DNA of 64,000 bases from an uncultured Rhizobiaceae group bacterium (GTDB lineage: Bacteria > Pseudomonadota > Alphaproteobacteria > Rhizobiales > Rhizobiaceae). Each line of letters starts with the position of its first letter. Position 1 is the stretch's first letter. Positions 10,211 through 19,139 of this stretch are shown one piece after another. The DNA lies in NCBI GenBank assembly GCA_938010435.1, contig CALLUS010000002.1:186001-250000 (forward strand), in the 5' to 3' direction. The notes beneath the pieces were generated by a model that was given only the letters and a program-made list of their open reading frames with translations, was not told where the DNA came from and searched no databases. The translations under genes were made by a program, and so were the position numbers.

Positions 10211-11170
10211 ATGGCCACCAAAGGTCGCGGAAAAATTTACAAGAACATCACTGAAACCGTTGGTGACACGCCCATAGTGCGGTTGGACAAATTGGCAAAA
10301 AAGAACCGCGTGAAAGCCAACTTGTTGGCAAAGCTCGAATTTTTCAACCCAACCTCAAGCGTGAAAGACCGCATCGGTGTCGCCATGGTGGAAACCATGG
10401 AAAAAGCAGGAAAGATCAAACCGGGGAAAACCACTTTGGTCGAACCTACATCAGGCAATACAGGTATCGGTCTCGCCCTTGCTGCGGCTGCCAAAGGCTA
10501 TCGTCTCATTCTAACTATGCCTGAAAGCATGTCGATTGAACGTCGCAAAATGTTCGCCATTTTAGGTGCTGAATTGGAATTGACTGAAGCTGCCAAAGGC
10601 ATGAATGGAGCCATTGCCCGTGCCAATGAGTTGGCATCTGAAATCAAAGGCGCTGTGGTTCCGCAACAATTTGAAAACCCTGCCAACCCTGCTGTTCATC
10701 GCCGCACAACCGGCCCCGAAATTTGGAATGATACCAAAGGCAAGGTCCATGTATTTGTTTCTGGCATCGGAACCGGCGGCACCATTACTGGCGCGGGCAA
10801 ATATTTAAAGAAGCAAAATCCAAAACTTCATATTGTTGCGGTGGAACCTGCAGACTCGCCCGTTCTTTCTGGTGGGAACCCTGGTCCGCACAAAATTCAG
10901 GGCATTGGCGCTGGTTTTACCCCGGCCATTCTAGACGTCAAAATTTTCGACGAAATCATCACCATCACCAATGATGAAGCCTTCAACATGGCTCGCGAAG
11001 TGGCCAAGCTGGAAGGTGTACCTGTAGGTATTTCTTCAGGCGCAGCTCTTGTGGCAGCCATCAAAGTGGGCAAACGCAAAGAATGGGCAGGGAAGAACAT
11101 CGTTGTCATTCTGGCAAGCTTTGCTGAACGCTATTTGTCGACACCTTTGTTCGATGGATTGGGAGACTAA
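10211..11170 (+). CDS. cysK: Cysteine synthase A (O-acetylserine sulfhydrylase)
   Basis: PLP enzyme that makes cysteine from O-acetylserine and sulfide. The product of 319 residues has the PLP lysine in SSVKDR (Lys52), the [12 protein letters not shown] loop that binds the substrate carboxylate, the phosphate-binding [10 protein letters not shown] loop and the C-terminal GISSGAAL serine. An upstream in-frame start at 10184 exists; 10211 agrees with family N-termini ([16 protein letters not shown]) and has GGAG upstream. A sulfurtransferase follows on the same strand, possibly a shared sulfur role, though a hairpin separates them. Confidence 0.95.
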   Translation: MATKGRGKIYKNITETVGDTPIVRLDKLAKKNRVKANLLAKLEFFNPTSSVKDRIGVAMVETMEKAGKIKPGKTTLVEPTSGNTGIGLALAAAAKGYRLILTMPESMSIERRKMFAILGAELELTEAAKGMNGAIARANELASEIKGAVVPQQFENPANPAVHRRTTGPEIWNDTKGKVHVFVSGIGTGGTITGAGKYLKKQNPKLHIVAVEPADSPVLSGGNPGPHKIQGIGAGFTPAILDVKIFDEIITITNDEAFNMAREVAKLEGVPVGISSGAALVAAIKVGKRKEWAGKNIVVILASFAERYLSTPLFDGLGD

Positions 11171-11251
11171 GATTTGACCGTCTATAAGAGCATACAATCG
11201 CTGTTTAACCGCACCTGAACAGAATTATATTTCGACTGGAAAGCAGAAAGA

Positions 11252-11281
11252 GAACCGCAATTCCTGTCAGGAATGCGGTTC
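11252..11281. terminator. Hairpin between cysK and the sulfurtransferase gene
   Basis: Long inverted repeat: GAACCGCA pairs with TGCGGTTC and the inner TTCCTG with CAGGAA, with one unpaired A. There is no T-run after it, so it may be a weak terminator, an attenuator or an mRNA-stabilising structure. Confidence 0.4.
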
Positions 11282-11325
11282 AACACTTAAACTTGCATGT
11301 AATTCAAATTAGCAAAGGTATTTCC

Positions 11326-12243
11326 ATGTCCTTACGTTCATTCACACTTGTCGCTGCTGCTACGGTTCTGATGCACCCCACTTGGGCTATGGCCGATGGC
11401 GGACCTTTGGTTGATGTTGCTTGGTTGGTGAAAAACCAAAACTCTGTCGATATCATCGATGTGCGCTCCAAAATTGGTCTTCAAGAAGGCCAAAGCTATG
11501 CGCAAGGTCACATTCCAGGTGCTGTTGAAGCCAATTATCTCACAGCCGGATGGCGCACCTCGCGCGATGGTGTGGTCGGGGTTTTGCCTAAGCCTGAAGC
11601 GCTGGAAGCACTGTTGAGCAAACTAGGTGTTGCAAATGACGATCATGTGGTTTTGGTCTCTGCAGGCAACAACGCTACGGATTTCGGTTCCTCCGCTCGT
11701 GTTTATTGGACACTTAAACAGTTGGGCCATAAGAAAATTTCAATTCTGGAAGGTGGCCAAAAAGCTTGGGTCGCCGCTGGTCAGCCTCTATCGACCGAAC
11801 AAGCGGTTGCAGAAGTTTCAACCTATAAAGCCAACGTGATGGCAAAGCTGAACGTGGATTTGGCGGAAGTGAAAGCCAACTATCGCTCCAGCGACGTTCA
11901 AGTTCTCGATGGCCGTCCTGACAAACAGTATATCGGCGAAGCAAAACATCCAAAGGCGGCGCGCGCGGGTCGCATTCCTCAATCTGTCAATCTCGACAAT
12001 CACAAGTTCTTTTCAAATGGTTCTGCGAACCTGCTGAATAAAGCTGCGCTGACAGAAGTGGCCGGCCTTGTGTCTGACGACAAACCAGTCATTTCCTACT
12101 GCAACACAGGCCATTGGGCATCCACCAACTGGTTCGTATTGAGCGAAGTGCTCGGTAAGAAAAACGTGCGTGTATATGACGGTTCCATGGTGGAATGGAG
12201 CAGCAAAAAAGAGCTCCCAATCGCAGTGGGCAAAGACAGCTAA
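11326..12243 (+). CDS. Exported rhodanese-type sulfurtransferase
   Basis: Two-domain rhodanese of 305 residues with a signal peptide (hydrophobic core 6-16, likely cleavage after AMA). The N-terminal domain has the VDIIDVRS start block but lacks the active-site cysteine; the C-terminal domain has it in CNTGHWAS near residue 265, the normal split for thiosulfate:cyanide-type enzymes. It would act in the periplasm, moving sulfane sulfur to cyanide or another thiol. The ATG at 11326 has AAAGG upstream; the in-frame 11293 start lacks a good site. It lies just after cysK. Confidence 0.9.
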   Translation: MSLRSFTLVAAATVLMHPTWAMADGGPLVDVAWLVKNQNSVDIIDVRSKIGLQEGQSYAQGHIPGAVEANYLTAGWRTSRDGVVGVLPKPEALEALLSKLGVANDDHVVLVSAGNNATDFGSSARVYWTLKQLGHKKISILEGGQKAWVAAGQPLSTEQAVAEVSTYKANVMAKLNVDLAEVKANYRSSDVQVLDGRPDKQYIGEAKHPKAARAGRIPQSVNLDNHKFFSNGSANLLNKAALTEVAGLVSDDKPVISYCNTGHWASTNWFVLSEVLGKKNVRVYDGSMVEWSSKKELPIAVGKDS

Positions 12244-12272
12244 AAGCTTCTTTCCAAAGTGAATGAATTAAA

Positions 12273-12299
12273 GCCTTCCCATTGTTTCAGTGGGGAGGC
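12273..12299 (+). terminator. Hairpin after the sulfurtransferase gene
   Basis: GCCTTCCCA pairs with TGGGGAGGC in RNA (nine pairs, one U-G) around a 9-base loop, 30 bp after the stop. No T-run follows directly, so termination is likely but not certain. Confidence 0.45.
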
Positions 12300-12445
12300 C
12301 TGTCATGGCTGTCGCAATGTGAGACCTCACTCAAAATCCAACTTTAAATTTTTTTTTGCAGACACTGTTTGTTCAATAAAATGCGCAAAATTTCAAAGCA
12401 GAAAATTATTACCTTGCGCTTCATTCCATATCTCTCAGAATATCA

Positions 12446-14926
12446 ATGTTTGCGACTTCATCGTTTCATTGCTCTTTGCTTGGGGAAAAGCCTTTGCCAA
12501 CCACACTTCCGTTCGTAAATCGCAATGAAGAAATTGATTTGTTTAAGGCAAATCTGAAGTCCCTTGCCCCCGACGACAAAAAGCTTTTGGTTTTTCACGG
12601 CAAAGGCGGAATTGGAAAATCGCAACTATTCTATCAGTTTCGCAATCGCGTTAAAAAGGCCAAACCTGACTTTCCAAATATAGCAGGTGCAGTGCTGGAT
12701 TTAGACACTAGCGAGCCAGCAAGTGTCGAGCGCATGTTGATCCGTCTGCGCAACAATTTTGGCAACAGCCACATTGATTTTTCTGTCTTCGACTTTGCAA
12801 CACTTTTGCACTGGACGGCGAATCTGACGGACGAAGCAACTCCACCATTGAAAAGTTCCATTTTGGCACGTGTGGTTGGCGAAGGTGCCGATGACTTGGC
12901 CGTAGGATTGGCAAATGAAGGCTTTGAGCAACTCACCAAAGAGGCCCTTAAAAACATTCTTGAAGAAATTCCACTTGCGCGTTTTGTCTTCAGTCAGGGA
13001 CGCAAATGGGTTGTCAATCTTGCGAAAATGAGAGCACTGAAACTACTCAAAGAAGATCTCAAAGTGTTTTACGAGAAAGACAATAAGACCCTGAAGCCTG
13101 CCGAAAAACTTTGGGAGCTTTTGCTTCCAAGTTTCATCATCGATTTAAAGCGCAGTCTTAAGAAAAATCCAGATGTGCGGTTTCTTATAATGATCGACCA
13201 ACTTGAGGCGCTTTATCAAGTTGAGGGCGCCAGAAGTCAGCTCTCATTCAACCGCTACAATTCAGCACTCCAGGAAATTATATCAGAAGTTTCTGGTATG
13301 ATGATATGCTTTTTCACCAGAGAAGCAGGGTTGTTGCGTGATGATAGATTTTGGAACGACGAAATCAACATACAATTTGTCGAGATTAAAGGTCTGACAC
13401 CTTCTCAAGCGAGAACAACTTTGGTGACCGCTGACATTGATGATGCGGATATTGCCCGAAAAATGATACGCTTTGCAGGCGGAAGCGGTGATGATGTTCC
13501 AACTGTTTACCCGATCTTATTGAGTGAAATAGTCGGCATTTATCAAAGGGAGCCGGAAATTGTATCCGATATTCTCAACTCAGAAGTGTCGTCCTCGCCT
13601 GGATATATTGAACAAGCCGTAACGAATCGCCTGTTGAAAAACCTGGATCCGCAAACCATCGAAATGCTTAAGTGCATGAACCTGGCAAATGGGTTTGATT
13701 TGGAGTTTTGGCGCGCGTCAACAACGCGTCTAGAGTTAGGTTTAACGCCCAGCATTGTGGAGAAGGTTCGCAAACTGTCCGTTGTCGAAGAAACTGAAGG
13801 TAGGCTGTTCCTAGACAGCACGATCGCCAAAGGCATCCATCACACACTTTCCGATGAAGAAACCATCCTGCTCAACAGTTCGGTTCTAGATGCGCTTGAT
13901 CAATATCTTCTGCAGCTTGCAGAAAACTCGCTGGATGAAAAATACATACCGACCTTCACTAAGGTCAACTCGATGCGAAAGTCGGACACTTGGTCGAGCT
14001 ACATTAAATGGTTGGAACATGCGTATGTTCCGATTTTAAAAGCTGGGCATATTGCAAGCGTGGAGCAAGTTTGGGGCGATGCGTTGTCTCAGCATCCACA
14101 CGACAACAACAGCTTGTTCAAAGAGCTGGCAATCATACTAAACGAGAGAGCAATTTGCCTTCGCAGAATGGGGCAGGATCAAGAGGCATTGTTGCACTTT
14201 CGCGACGCTGTAGACCTGTTTGGCAATCTGCAAACTATGGACAAGACTTCTGCGCTCATTATCAACAACTACGGTGAATGTTTGAGTGGAACTCAAAATT
14301 TCAAACAGGCTATTGGCCAGCTTGAACGCGCTTTTGGTGAATTTCACACAAAGTTTTCAGAAGATGAGAATGCTGCGAAAGCCAAAATCGCCACAAATCT
14401 CGCGAATGCACATTTGCAAGATGATAATATTGAAGCCGCCAAAACGGTCGTCGAAACGGCGTTTGATGACATAGGCGAAACTAAGGGCGCTATACAAAAC
14501 TATTTAGCGCCTGTTTATGCTGTTCTGGCTTGGATTGCCTATTTTGAAGACAATTCCCAAGATGCTGAGAAGAACTTCAAACTATCTCTTAATTGTTGGC
14601 AACAAGAAATTCGTGATCACGTTATCGGCGCTGCCAGAACCTACCAAAACTACGCGCAGGTGCTTTATGAAGATAAAAAATATCGCCAATCTTTGATGCG
14701 ATTTCACCAAGCGCGGGATTTGTTCCAAGCTTATTATCTGGTTGCACACCATGAATTGGCGGAAGCCCACTACAACGCCTCTGTAGTGGAAGAGGAACTT
14801 GAATTGCCTGAAGCAGTAAAGAGCGCAGAACGAGCTGTCGAAACACAAAAGGCCTGCTATCAGATTGATGAGGAACTGCTTGCAAATTACATCGAGCATC
14901 TTGCCAGATTGAAATCCAGGACTTAG
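12446..14926 (+). CDS. STAND-type P-loop ATPase with C-terminal helical (TPR-like) repeats
   Basis: An 826-residue predicted signal-transduction ATPase. After a short lead with FVNRNEEI, typical of the start of NACHT/NB-ARC-like modules, Walker A is GKGGIGKS at residues 52-59 and a Walker B candidate is FLIMIDQLEAL near 246-256. From about residue 560 to the end the sequence is a run of helix pairs resembling tetratricopeptide repeats, as in ligand-sensing arms of STAND proteins. I see no nuclease, TIR or protease effector. ATG 12446 lacks a ribosome site; TTG 12494, eight bases after GGGGA, is a good alternative. The next gene encodes a small exported protein. Regulator, adaptor or phage defence are all possible; the function is unknown. 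Confidence 0.8.
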   Translation: MFATSSFHCSLLGEKPLPTTLPFVNRNEEIDLFKANLKSLAPDDKKLLVFHGKGGIGKSQLFYQFRNRVKKAKPDFPNIAGAVLDLDTSEPASVERMLIRLRNNFGNSHIDFSVFDFATLLHWTANLTDEATPPLKSSILARVVGEGADDLAVGLANEGFEQLTKEALKNILEEIPLARFVFSQGRKWVVNLAKMRALKLLKEDLKVFYEKDNKTLKPAEKLWELLLPSFIIDLKRSLKKNPDVRFLIMIDQLEALYQVEGARSQLSFNRYNSALQEIISEVSGMMICFFTREAGLLRDDRFWNDEINIQFVEIKGLTPSQARTTLVTADIDDADIARKMIRFAGGSGDDVPTVYPILLSEIVGIYQREPEIVSDILNSEVSSSPGYIEQAVTNRLLKNLDPQTIEMLKCMNLANGFDLEFWRASTTRLELGLTPSIVEKVRKLSVVEETEGRLFLDSTIAKGIHHTLSDEETILLNSSVLDALDQYLLQLAENSLDEKYIPTFTKVNSMRKSDTWSSYIKWLEHAYVPILKAGHIASVEQVWGDALSQHPHDNNSLFKELAIILNERAICLRRMGQDQEALLHFRDAVDLFGNLQTMDKTSALIINNYGECLSGTQNFKQAIGQLERAFGEFHTKFSEDENAAKAKIATNLANAHLQDDNIEAAKTVVETAFDDIGETKGAIQNYLAPVYAVLAWIAYFEDNSQDAEKNFKLSLNCWQQEIRDHVIGAARTYQNYAQVLYEDKKYRQSLMRFHQARDLFQAYYLVAHHELAEAHYNASVVEEELELPEAVKSAERAVETQKACYQIDEELLANYIEHLARLKSRT

Positions 14927-14967
14927 ACTTTTCGCGACATGAAGACTAATTTGGGGGAGATGATCTC

Positions 14968-15471
14968 ATGACATTTCGTAAAAAATTAAAGGCTATGGTT
15001 CTGGCGACAACCATTGCAGCCACCAGTTCAGCAAATGCAACGTTGCCGTCTTTGCGCTACGATAATGTGAAACCCGAGTTGAACAGCAGTGTGGTGTTGA
15101 TCGAAAATGCATCGCGCGCTGGACGTATTACCAGGGTCTTAAACAAAGGTGCTTCTGAGTGCGCATCTGTACCGTTGAAAGACCGTACCGATTGCGTGGC
15201 AAAAGTGCTTCGCAATGCAGCATCAGCGGGCAGCAGAGCACGCTTTGGCATAGGAAAAACGACAGGGGCTATTCGAAGCGCCTCTCGTGCGATGAAGCGT
15301 TTGCCAGATGATGGTTCGGCAAGCAGCAGAGCGCAGGGGCAAAAAATTCTTGATCAGCTGCGCAATCGAATTAAGGTCATTTCAAAGACGCGACCTGCCA
15401 ACTATCGCAAATATCATCTAGAGATTTCTGTTTCCGTTTTGAAACTGAAGAAGCCACTTCGTAAGACTTAA
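14968..15471 (+). CDS. Small exported basic protein, unknown function
   Basis: I do not recognise this 167-residue protein. It has a basic start and signal peptide (MTFRKKLKAMVLATT, likely cleavage after ANA), two cysteines (ECASVPLKDRTDC) that could form a disulfide, and an Arg/Lys/Ser/Ala-rich mature part. A clear GGGGGAG precedes the ATG. It starts 41 bp after the STAND ATPase gene on the same strand and may be co-transcribed with it. Confidence 0.7.
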   Translation: MTFRKKLKAMVLATTIAATSSANATLPSLRYDNVKPELNSSVVLIENASRAGRITRVLNKGASECASVPLKDRTDCVAKVLRNAASAGSRARFGIGKTTGAIRSASRAMKRLPDDGSASSRAQGQKILDQLRNRIKVISKTRPANYRKYHLEISVSVLKLKKPLRKT

Positions 15472-15584
15472 CATCGGCTTAGACGCACCATGTGAAAGTG
15501 GTTGTCAAGTTTTTGCGTTGGACTGAACCTGTGGATGAGATGGTGTAAAATACTGCTCCTAGTCTGTTCAACACAATCAAGCTC

Positions 15585-15620
15585 AAGCCTCTCTGTTTGT
15601 ATCAATAGTGAGGCTTTTTT
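15585..15620 (+). terminator. Intrinsic terminator
   Basis: AAGCCTC and GAGGCTT pair as a 7-bp stem with an 18-base loop, followed by a run of six T. It lies about 110 bp after the small exported protein gene in an otherwise featureless gap (15472-15748) and would end rightward transcription. Confidence 0.5.
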
Positions 15621-15748
15621 GTTTTGGAACCCAATCCAGCGTCCAAGCCCCAAAAACGCACACTAGGCTGTGATCACACGTGACTTGTCCGCGCCGCAAT
15701 TGGGGCGCACCTTTTCAGTGTTCTTGTTAAAAATGAAGGAACGACGAA

Positions 15749-15877
15749 ATGGTTGAGATTAAAACAGACGCTGCACGTGGTGGCGAAGCTTCGCCGAAAC
15801 ACCGCGTTTTGACAGTGCTTGTGAGTTCATTGGTGCTGCTAATGGGTGCTTGGTATGTGGTGGAGACGATCTTCTAA
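15749..15877 (+). CDS. Small single-span membrane protein (42 aa)
   Basis: A 42-residue open frame beginning MVEIKTDAARGG, with one hydrophobic helix (about residues 20-38, VLTVLVSSLVLLMGAWYVV) and a short polar start. AAGGA precedes the ATG at a good distance. It converges on pyrE 36 bp away. The function is not known to me. The clean start site, helix and isolated position after a terminator support a real gene, though short frames can arise by chance. Confidence 0.6.
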   Translation: MVEIKTDAARGGEASPKHRVLTVLVSSLVLLMGAWYVVETIF

Positions 15878-15913
15878 ACTCGCTCTCACGAAAATAATTA
15901 CCTGATGAACGGA

Positions 15914-16606
15914 CTATGCCCGTTCTGAAATACCGCCATGTTTGGCGCTCCATTCGTATGGCGCGCCAAGGAATTCTTTTACGGCTTCAAGTGTTGATTG
16001 ATCGAATAGTTTTTCTGCACGCGCTACAGCCAAGACTTCATGCCATGTGGTAAGATAATGCAGGTCCATGCCATGCTTTTTAAGCGTAGCAGGGGCATCT
16101 TTGAAAATATCGTAGTAGAAGACCGAGAACGTGTCGGTCACTTCCGCACCCGCTTCGCGGATCGCATCAGCAAAACCGATTTTAGAACCACCATCTGTGG
16201 TGAGGTCTTCTACGAATAGAACGCGTTGGCCTTCTTTTAGATCGCCTTCTATACGGGCATTGCGACCAAAGCCTTTTGGTTTTTTGCGAATGTAAATCAT
16301 CGGCAAACCAAGACGTTCAGCGATGAACGCCGCATAGGGAATGCCCGCTGTTTCGCCACCAGCCACTACATCGTATTTTTCAAAACCGGCATCGCGCATG
16401 ACTGTTGCACAACCGAAGTCAGACACAGCTGAACGAATGCGCGGATAGGAAATGAGCTTGCGGCAATCAATATAGACCGGACTCTTTAGCCCGGATGTGA
16501 ATGTGTAAGGCTCGTCGGCACGGAAATGGACAGCACCAATTTCCCAAAGCATTTTAGCCGTGAGTTCAGCAATTGTTGCTTTGTCGGGGAATGAATTTTG
16601 AAACAT
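15914..16606 (-). CDS. pyrE: Orotate phosphoribosyltransferase
   Basis: Joins orotate to PRPP to make OMP, the fifth step of pyrimidine synthesis. The 230-residue product has the PRPP-binding motif [14 protein letters not shown] and the [14 protein letters not shown] substrate block. Its ATG overlaps the pyrC stop by one base (TGATG), so the two genes are translationally coupled as an operon with pyrC first. Confidence 0.96.
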   Translation of the reverse strand: MFQNSFPDKATIAELTAKMLWEIGAVHFRADEPYTFTSGLKSPVYIDCRKLISYPRIRSAVSDFGCATVMRDAGFEKYDVVAGGETAGIPYAAFIAERLGLPMIYIRKKPKGFGRNARIEGDLKEGQRVLFVEDLTTDGGSKIGFADAIREAGAEVTDTFSVFYYDIFKDAPATLKKHGMDLHYLTTWHEVLAVARAEKLFDQSTLEAVKEFLGAPYEWSAKHGGISERA

Positions 16607-17658
16607 CAGTTTTCCTCTACCTGCCAGAACACATCGAAACCGGGATCAAAGACCGTGACCGGACCCGCGTCTGTTTTTACCTCGCTTGGGAATGTCACAG
16701 GCGCATCGCCTTTCACAAGCTTCATAGTCGTTTCATTCACAGGCAAACCATAAAATGCAGGGCCGTTGCGGCTGGCGAATTTCTCAAGATTGTCGAGTTT
16801 ATCCTCTTCTTCAAACACATGGGCGAGCAAACTCATTGTGTTGATGGATGTATAACACCCTGCGCAACCACAGGCATTTTCTTTTAAATCAGTCGGGTGC
16901 GGGGCGCTATCCGTCCCGAGGAAGAAACGTGAATCACCGCTGGTCGCCGCTTCGCGCAACGCTAGGCGATGCAATTCGCGTTTGGCCACAGGCAAGCAAT
17001 AATAATGCGGTTTAATACCGCCCACCAAAATGTGGTTGCGGTTGATAATGAGGTGATGAGTGGTGAGCGTGGCAGCCAAGTCTTTCTCGTTGGCACGCAC
17101 ATACTCCACTCCATCTTTGGTCGTCACATGTTCCATGACGATGCGCAGACCGGGCACACGTTTGCGCAATGGATCGAGCACAGTCTCGATGAACACAGCT
17201 TCGCGGTCAAAAATGTCCACATCGGCAGTGGTGACTTCTCCGTGGACACAAAGCGGCAGGCCAATTTCGGACATACGCTCCAAAACGGGTTGTACTTTGT
17301 TGAAGTCAGTTACCCCTGAATCTGAATTGGTGGTCGCGCCTGCAGGATAGAGTTTCAACGCCTTGACCAGACCTGATTTAGCCGCGGCTTCCACATCATC
17401 AGGGTTTGTTGTTTCAGTGAGGTAAAGCGTCATGAGCGGTTCGAAACTCAAGCCATCAGGCAAGGCTTTCAAAATACGATCCCGATAGCTGGCCGCTTGA
17501 TCACCGCGCACAACAGGCGGTACAAGGTTGGGCATGATGATCGCACGGGCAAAATGGCGGGCGCTGTCCGCGATTACACCTTCCAACATGGCACCATCAC
17601 GCAGGTGCAAATGCCAATCATCGGGCGTGGGGATTGTGATTGTATTGATAGCCATCAT
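16606..17658 (-). CDS. pyrC: Dihydroorotase
   Basis: Zinc amidohydrolase that cyclises carbamoyl-aspartate to dihydroorotate. It is of the E. coli PyrC type. The metal motif HLHLRDG (His16, His18), the carbamylated lysine in [10 protein letters not shown], and the GTDSAPH block with its metal-binding aspartate are all visible. Two ATGs stand in tandem at the start (17658 and 17655). It is followed by pyrE with a one-base overlap, and the upstream frame (a decayed DUF805) runs into its start. Confidence 0.96.
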   Translation of the reverse strand: MMAINTITIPTPDDWHLHLRDGAMLEGVIADSARHFARAIIMPNLVPPVVRGDQAASYRDRILKALPDGLSFEPLMTLYLTETTNPDDVEAAAKSGLVKALKLYPAGATTNSDSGVTDFNKVQPVLERMSEIGLPLCVHGEVTTADVDIFDREAVFIETVLDPLRKRVPGLRIVMEHVTTKDGVEYVRANEKDLAATLTTHHLIINRNHILVGGIKPHYYCLPVAKRELHRLALREAATSGDSRFFLGTDSAPHPTDLKENACGCAGCYTSINTMSLLAHVFEEEDKLDNLEKFASRNGPAFYGLPVNETTMKLVKGDAPVTFPSEVKTDAGPVTVFDPGFDVFWQVEEN

Positions 17659-18041
17659 TCAAGACTTTCTGCTTGCGATTTTTTTCTTGTTCCAAAAACA
17701 CCTTTTGGAACGCTGCCGTATTGATTTGAAGATGGGGCGCCCGCCAAAAATAAGGCGCGGTGTGCTGAGAACCCCATCGGAGTGAACCAGATAAATGACA
17801 GCCAAGCATCTCCGCCTTCTCGTCCTACGTCATGCATTCTTCTCGCAACCAAAGTGCAAACACTGGCAAAAATCAGAACTATAGTTGGAAAACTTGCAAC
17901 CATTATGCCCCACAACGGCAAACGATTACTATCCGTAATCATTTCAAAAATTTTGGTACCTATGGTCACGAACACGACCAATACAAAAACCCAATGAACA
18001 CAATACTGTAAAATCTTAGAACCATCTGGAGCCTGGACAAT
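17655..18041 (-). pseudogene. Degenerate DUF805 membrane protein
   Basis: The frame shows the core of the DUF805 family, including a hydrophobic helix, the conserved ARRMHDVGREGGDAW motif and a C-terminal GAPSSNQYGSVPKG like the family's GTPGPNxYGxDPK. The usual N-terminal half-motif (GRxxRxxYW) is missing, the only usable start is a TTG at 17981 within the first helix, and the stretch between the motif and the C-terminus is short and not hydrophobic. It therefore looks truncated and internally damaged. The end overlaps the pyrC start by 4 bp. Confidence 0.5.
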
Positions 18042-18096
18042 CGTCCTTCAAAATTGAAAAACACGTTTCTAAACAAATTCCAAACAAACATATCGC

Positions 18097-18660
18097 TCAA
18101 GCCTTTTTCACAAACTCTGTGAGGATAACAATTTGTTGGCCGTTTACGCGGCCTTCGATGTGTTTTTCATTGTTTTGAACCAATGAGATATTGCGCACGG
18201 TGGTGCCGCGTTTTGCGGTGAAGCCAGCGCCCTTCACGTTCAAACCTTTGATTAAAGTGACGGCATCGCCAACAGCCAATTGTGCGCCGTTGCTGTCGAT
18301 GTGTTTGAGGTCACCGTCTTCACCAACAGATTGTCCCTCTTGCGCCCATGCCAGATTGTCTTCGTCGAGATAAAGCATTTCCAACTGTTCGGCTGCCCAA
18401 CTTTCAGAGCGCAAACGGTTCAACATGCGCCAAGCGACAACTTGTACGGCGGGCACTTCGCTCCACATGGACGTGGTAAGGCATTGCCAATGGTTCGGAT
18501 CGAGCGAAGTCTCATTGGTGATCTGATCTCGACAGGATTTGCACGCGAGCACTGATTGGTCTGTAGAACCATTGGATGGTGCGACCTCCATGGCTTGCAA
18601 CTCCGCTTCGCTGGTGCAGAGTTCGCATTTGTTTTCAGCACGTTCGAAAAGTGCGTCCAT
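18097..18660 (-). CDS. phnA: PhnA/YjdM-family zinc-ribbon protein
   Basis: A 187-residue protein of the PhnA (YjdM) family, once linked to alkylphosphonate use but of unclear function. It has an N-terminal zinc-ribbon with CELC (residues 13-16) and CKSC (40-43), and the C-terminal domain with DAVTLIKGLNVKGAG and KRGTTVRNISLV that defines the family. ATG 18660 has TTTGGA upstream; an in-frame TTG at 18672 is less likely. No phosphonate genes are near. Confidence 0.9.
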   Translation of the reverse strand: MDALFERAENKCELCTSEAELQAMEVAPSNGSTDQSVLACKSCRDQITNETSLDPNHWQCLTTSMWSEVPAVQVVAWRMLNRLRSESWAAEQLEMLYLDEDNLAWAQEGQSVGEDGDLKHIDSNGAQLAVGDAVTLIKGLNVKGAGFTAKRGTTVRNISLVQNNEKHIEGRVNGQQIVILTEFVKKA

Positions 18661-18777
18661 GAGGATTTCCAAATTCAGAATTTGGTGATTGGTTTAAGCC
18701 GATGCAGGCTTCAATGCCAGCGCAAACGCGCATAGGGCAGAAGTTCTTAACTGTCTAAACTTGTGATCAACAAACAA

Positions 18778-18805
18778 AACCGGCCATCATTTCTGACAGC
18801 CGGTT
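18778..18805 (-). terminator. Intrinsic terminator after the YiaAB-like gene
   Basis: On the minus strand AACCGGC and GCCGGTT pair around a 14-base loop and are followed by TTTGTTTGTTG. It lies 31 bp after the stop of the YiaAB-like gene and would end the pspA-yiaAB transcript. Confidence 0.6.
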
Positions 18806-18836
18806 GAAACGTCTCAACTGGAGATTGGGACGCGGT

Positions 18837-19112
18837 CTAGTTGTCAGTTACGAATTCCGTAAGAATCTTTTCGTTCTTCGCTTCTTCAAGTTGCACAATG
18901 CGGTCTCTGCTTGAACGATCGTCCATGCGATATTTCACAAAATTGACCAAAGCCAGAGTGAGCATGAACACGCCCATGCCGAAAATACCTTTGGTGGATA
19001 GGTCAACCGGCATTTTATAGACCGTGAGGCCCATCATAAAATAGGCGGTAAGTACGCCGAAGCCGTTGAACATTGTATAGATACCGTTTGATGTTGTGGT
19101 GTCGAGGTTCAT
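18837..19112 (-). CDS. YiaAB-like two-helix inner-membrane protein
   Basis: A 91-residue protein with two membrane helices (about 13-32 and 42-62) joined by a short loop, VDLSTKGIFGMG, that matches the YiaA/YiaB two-helix domain pattern (short loop with a KG pair, then a basic cytoplasmic end). The C-terminal 30 residues are charged and helical. It follows the pspA-like gene by 27 bp in one transcription unit, suggesting a membrane-stress partner role by context. The family call is from the pattern, not a search. Confidence 0.7.
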   Translation of the reverse strand: MNLDTTTSNGIYTMFNGFGVLTAYFMMGLTVYKMPVDLSTKGIFGMGVFMLTLALVNFVKYRMDDRSSRDRIVQLEEAKNEKILTEFVTDN

Positions 19113-19139
19113 GATATTTCTCCTAATAACAGGTTTGGA

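Noticed and set aside
12259-12528. 89-aa open frame before the STAND ATPase
   Set aside because: It overlaps the ATPase start in another frame, lacks a ribosome site and has no recognisable pattern.
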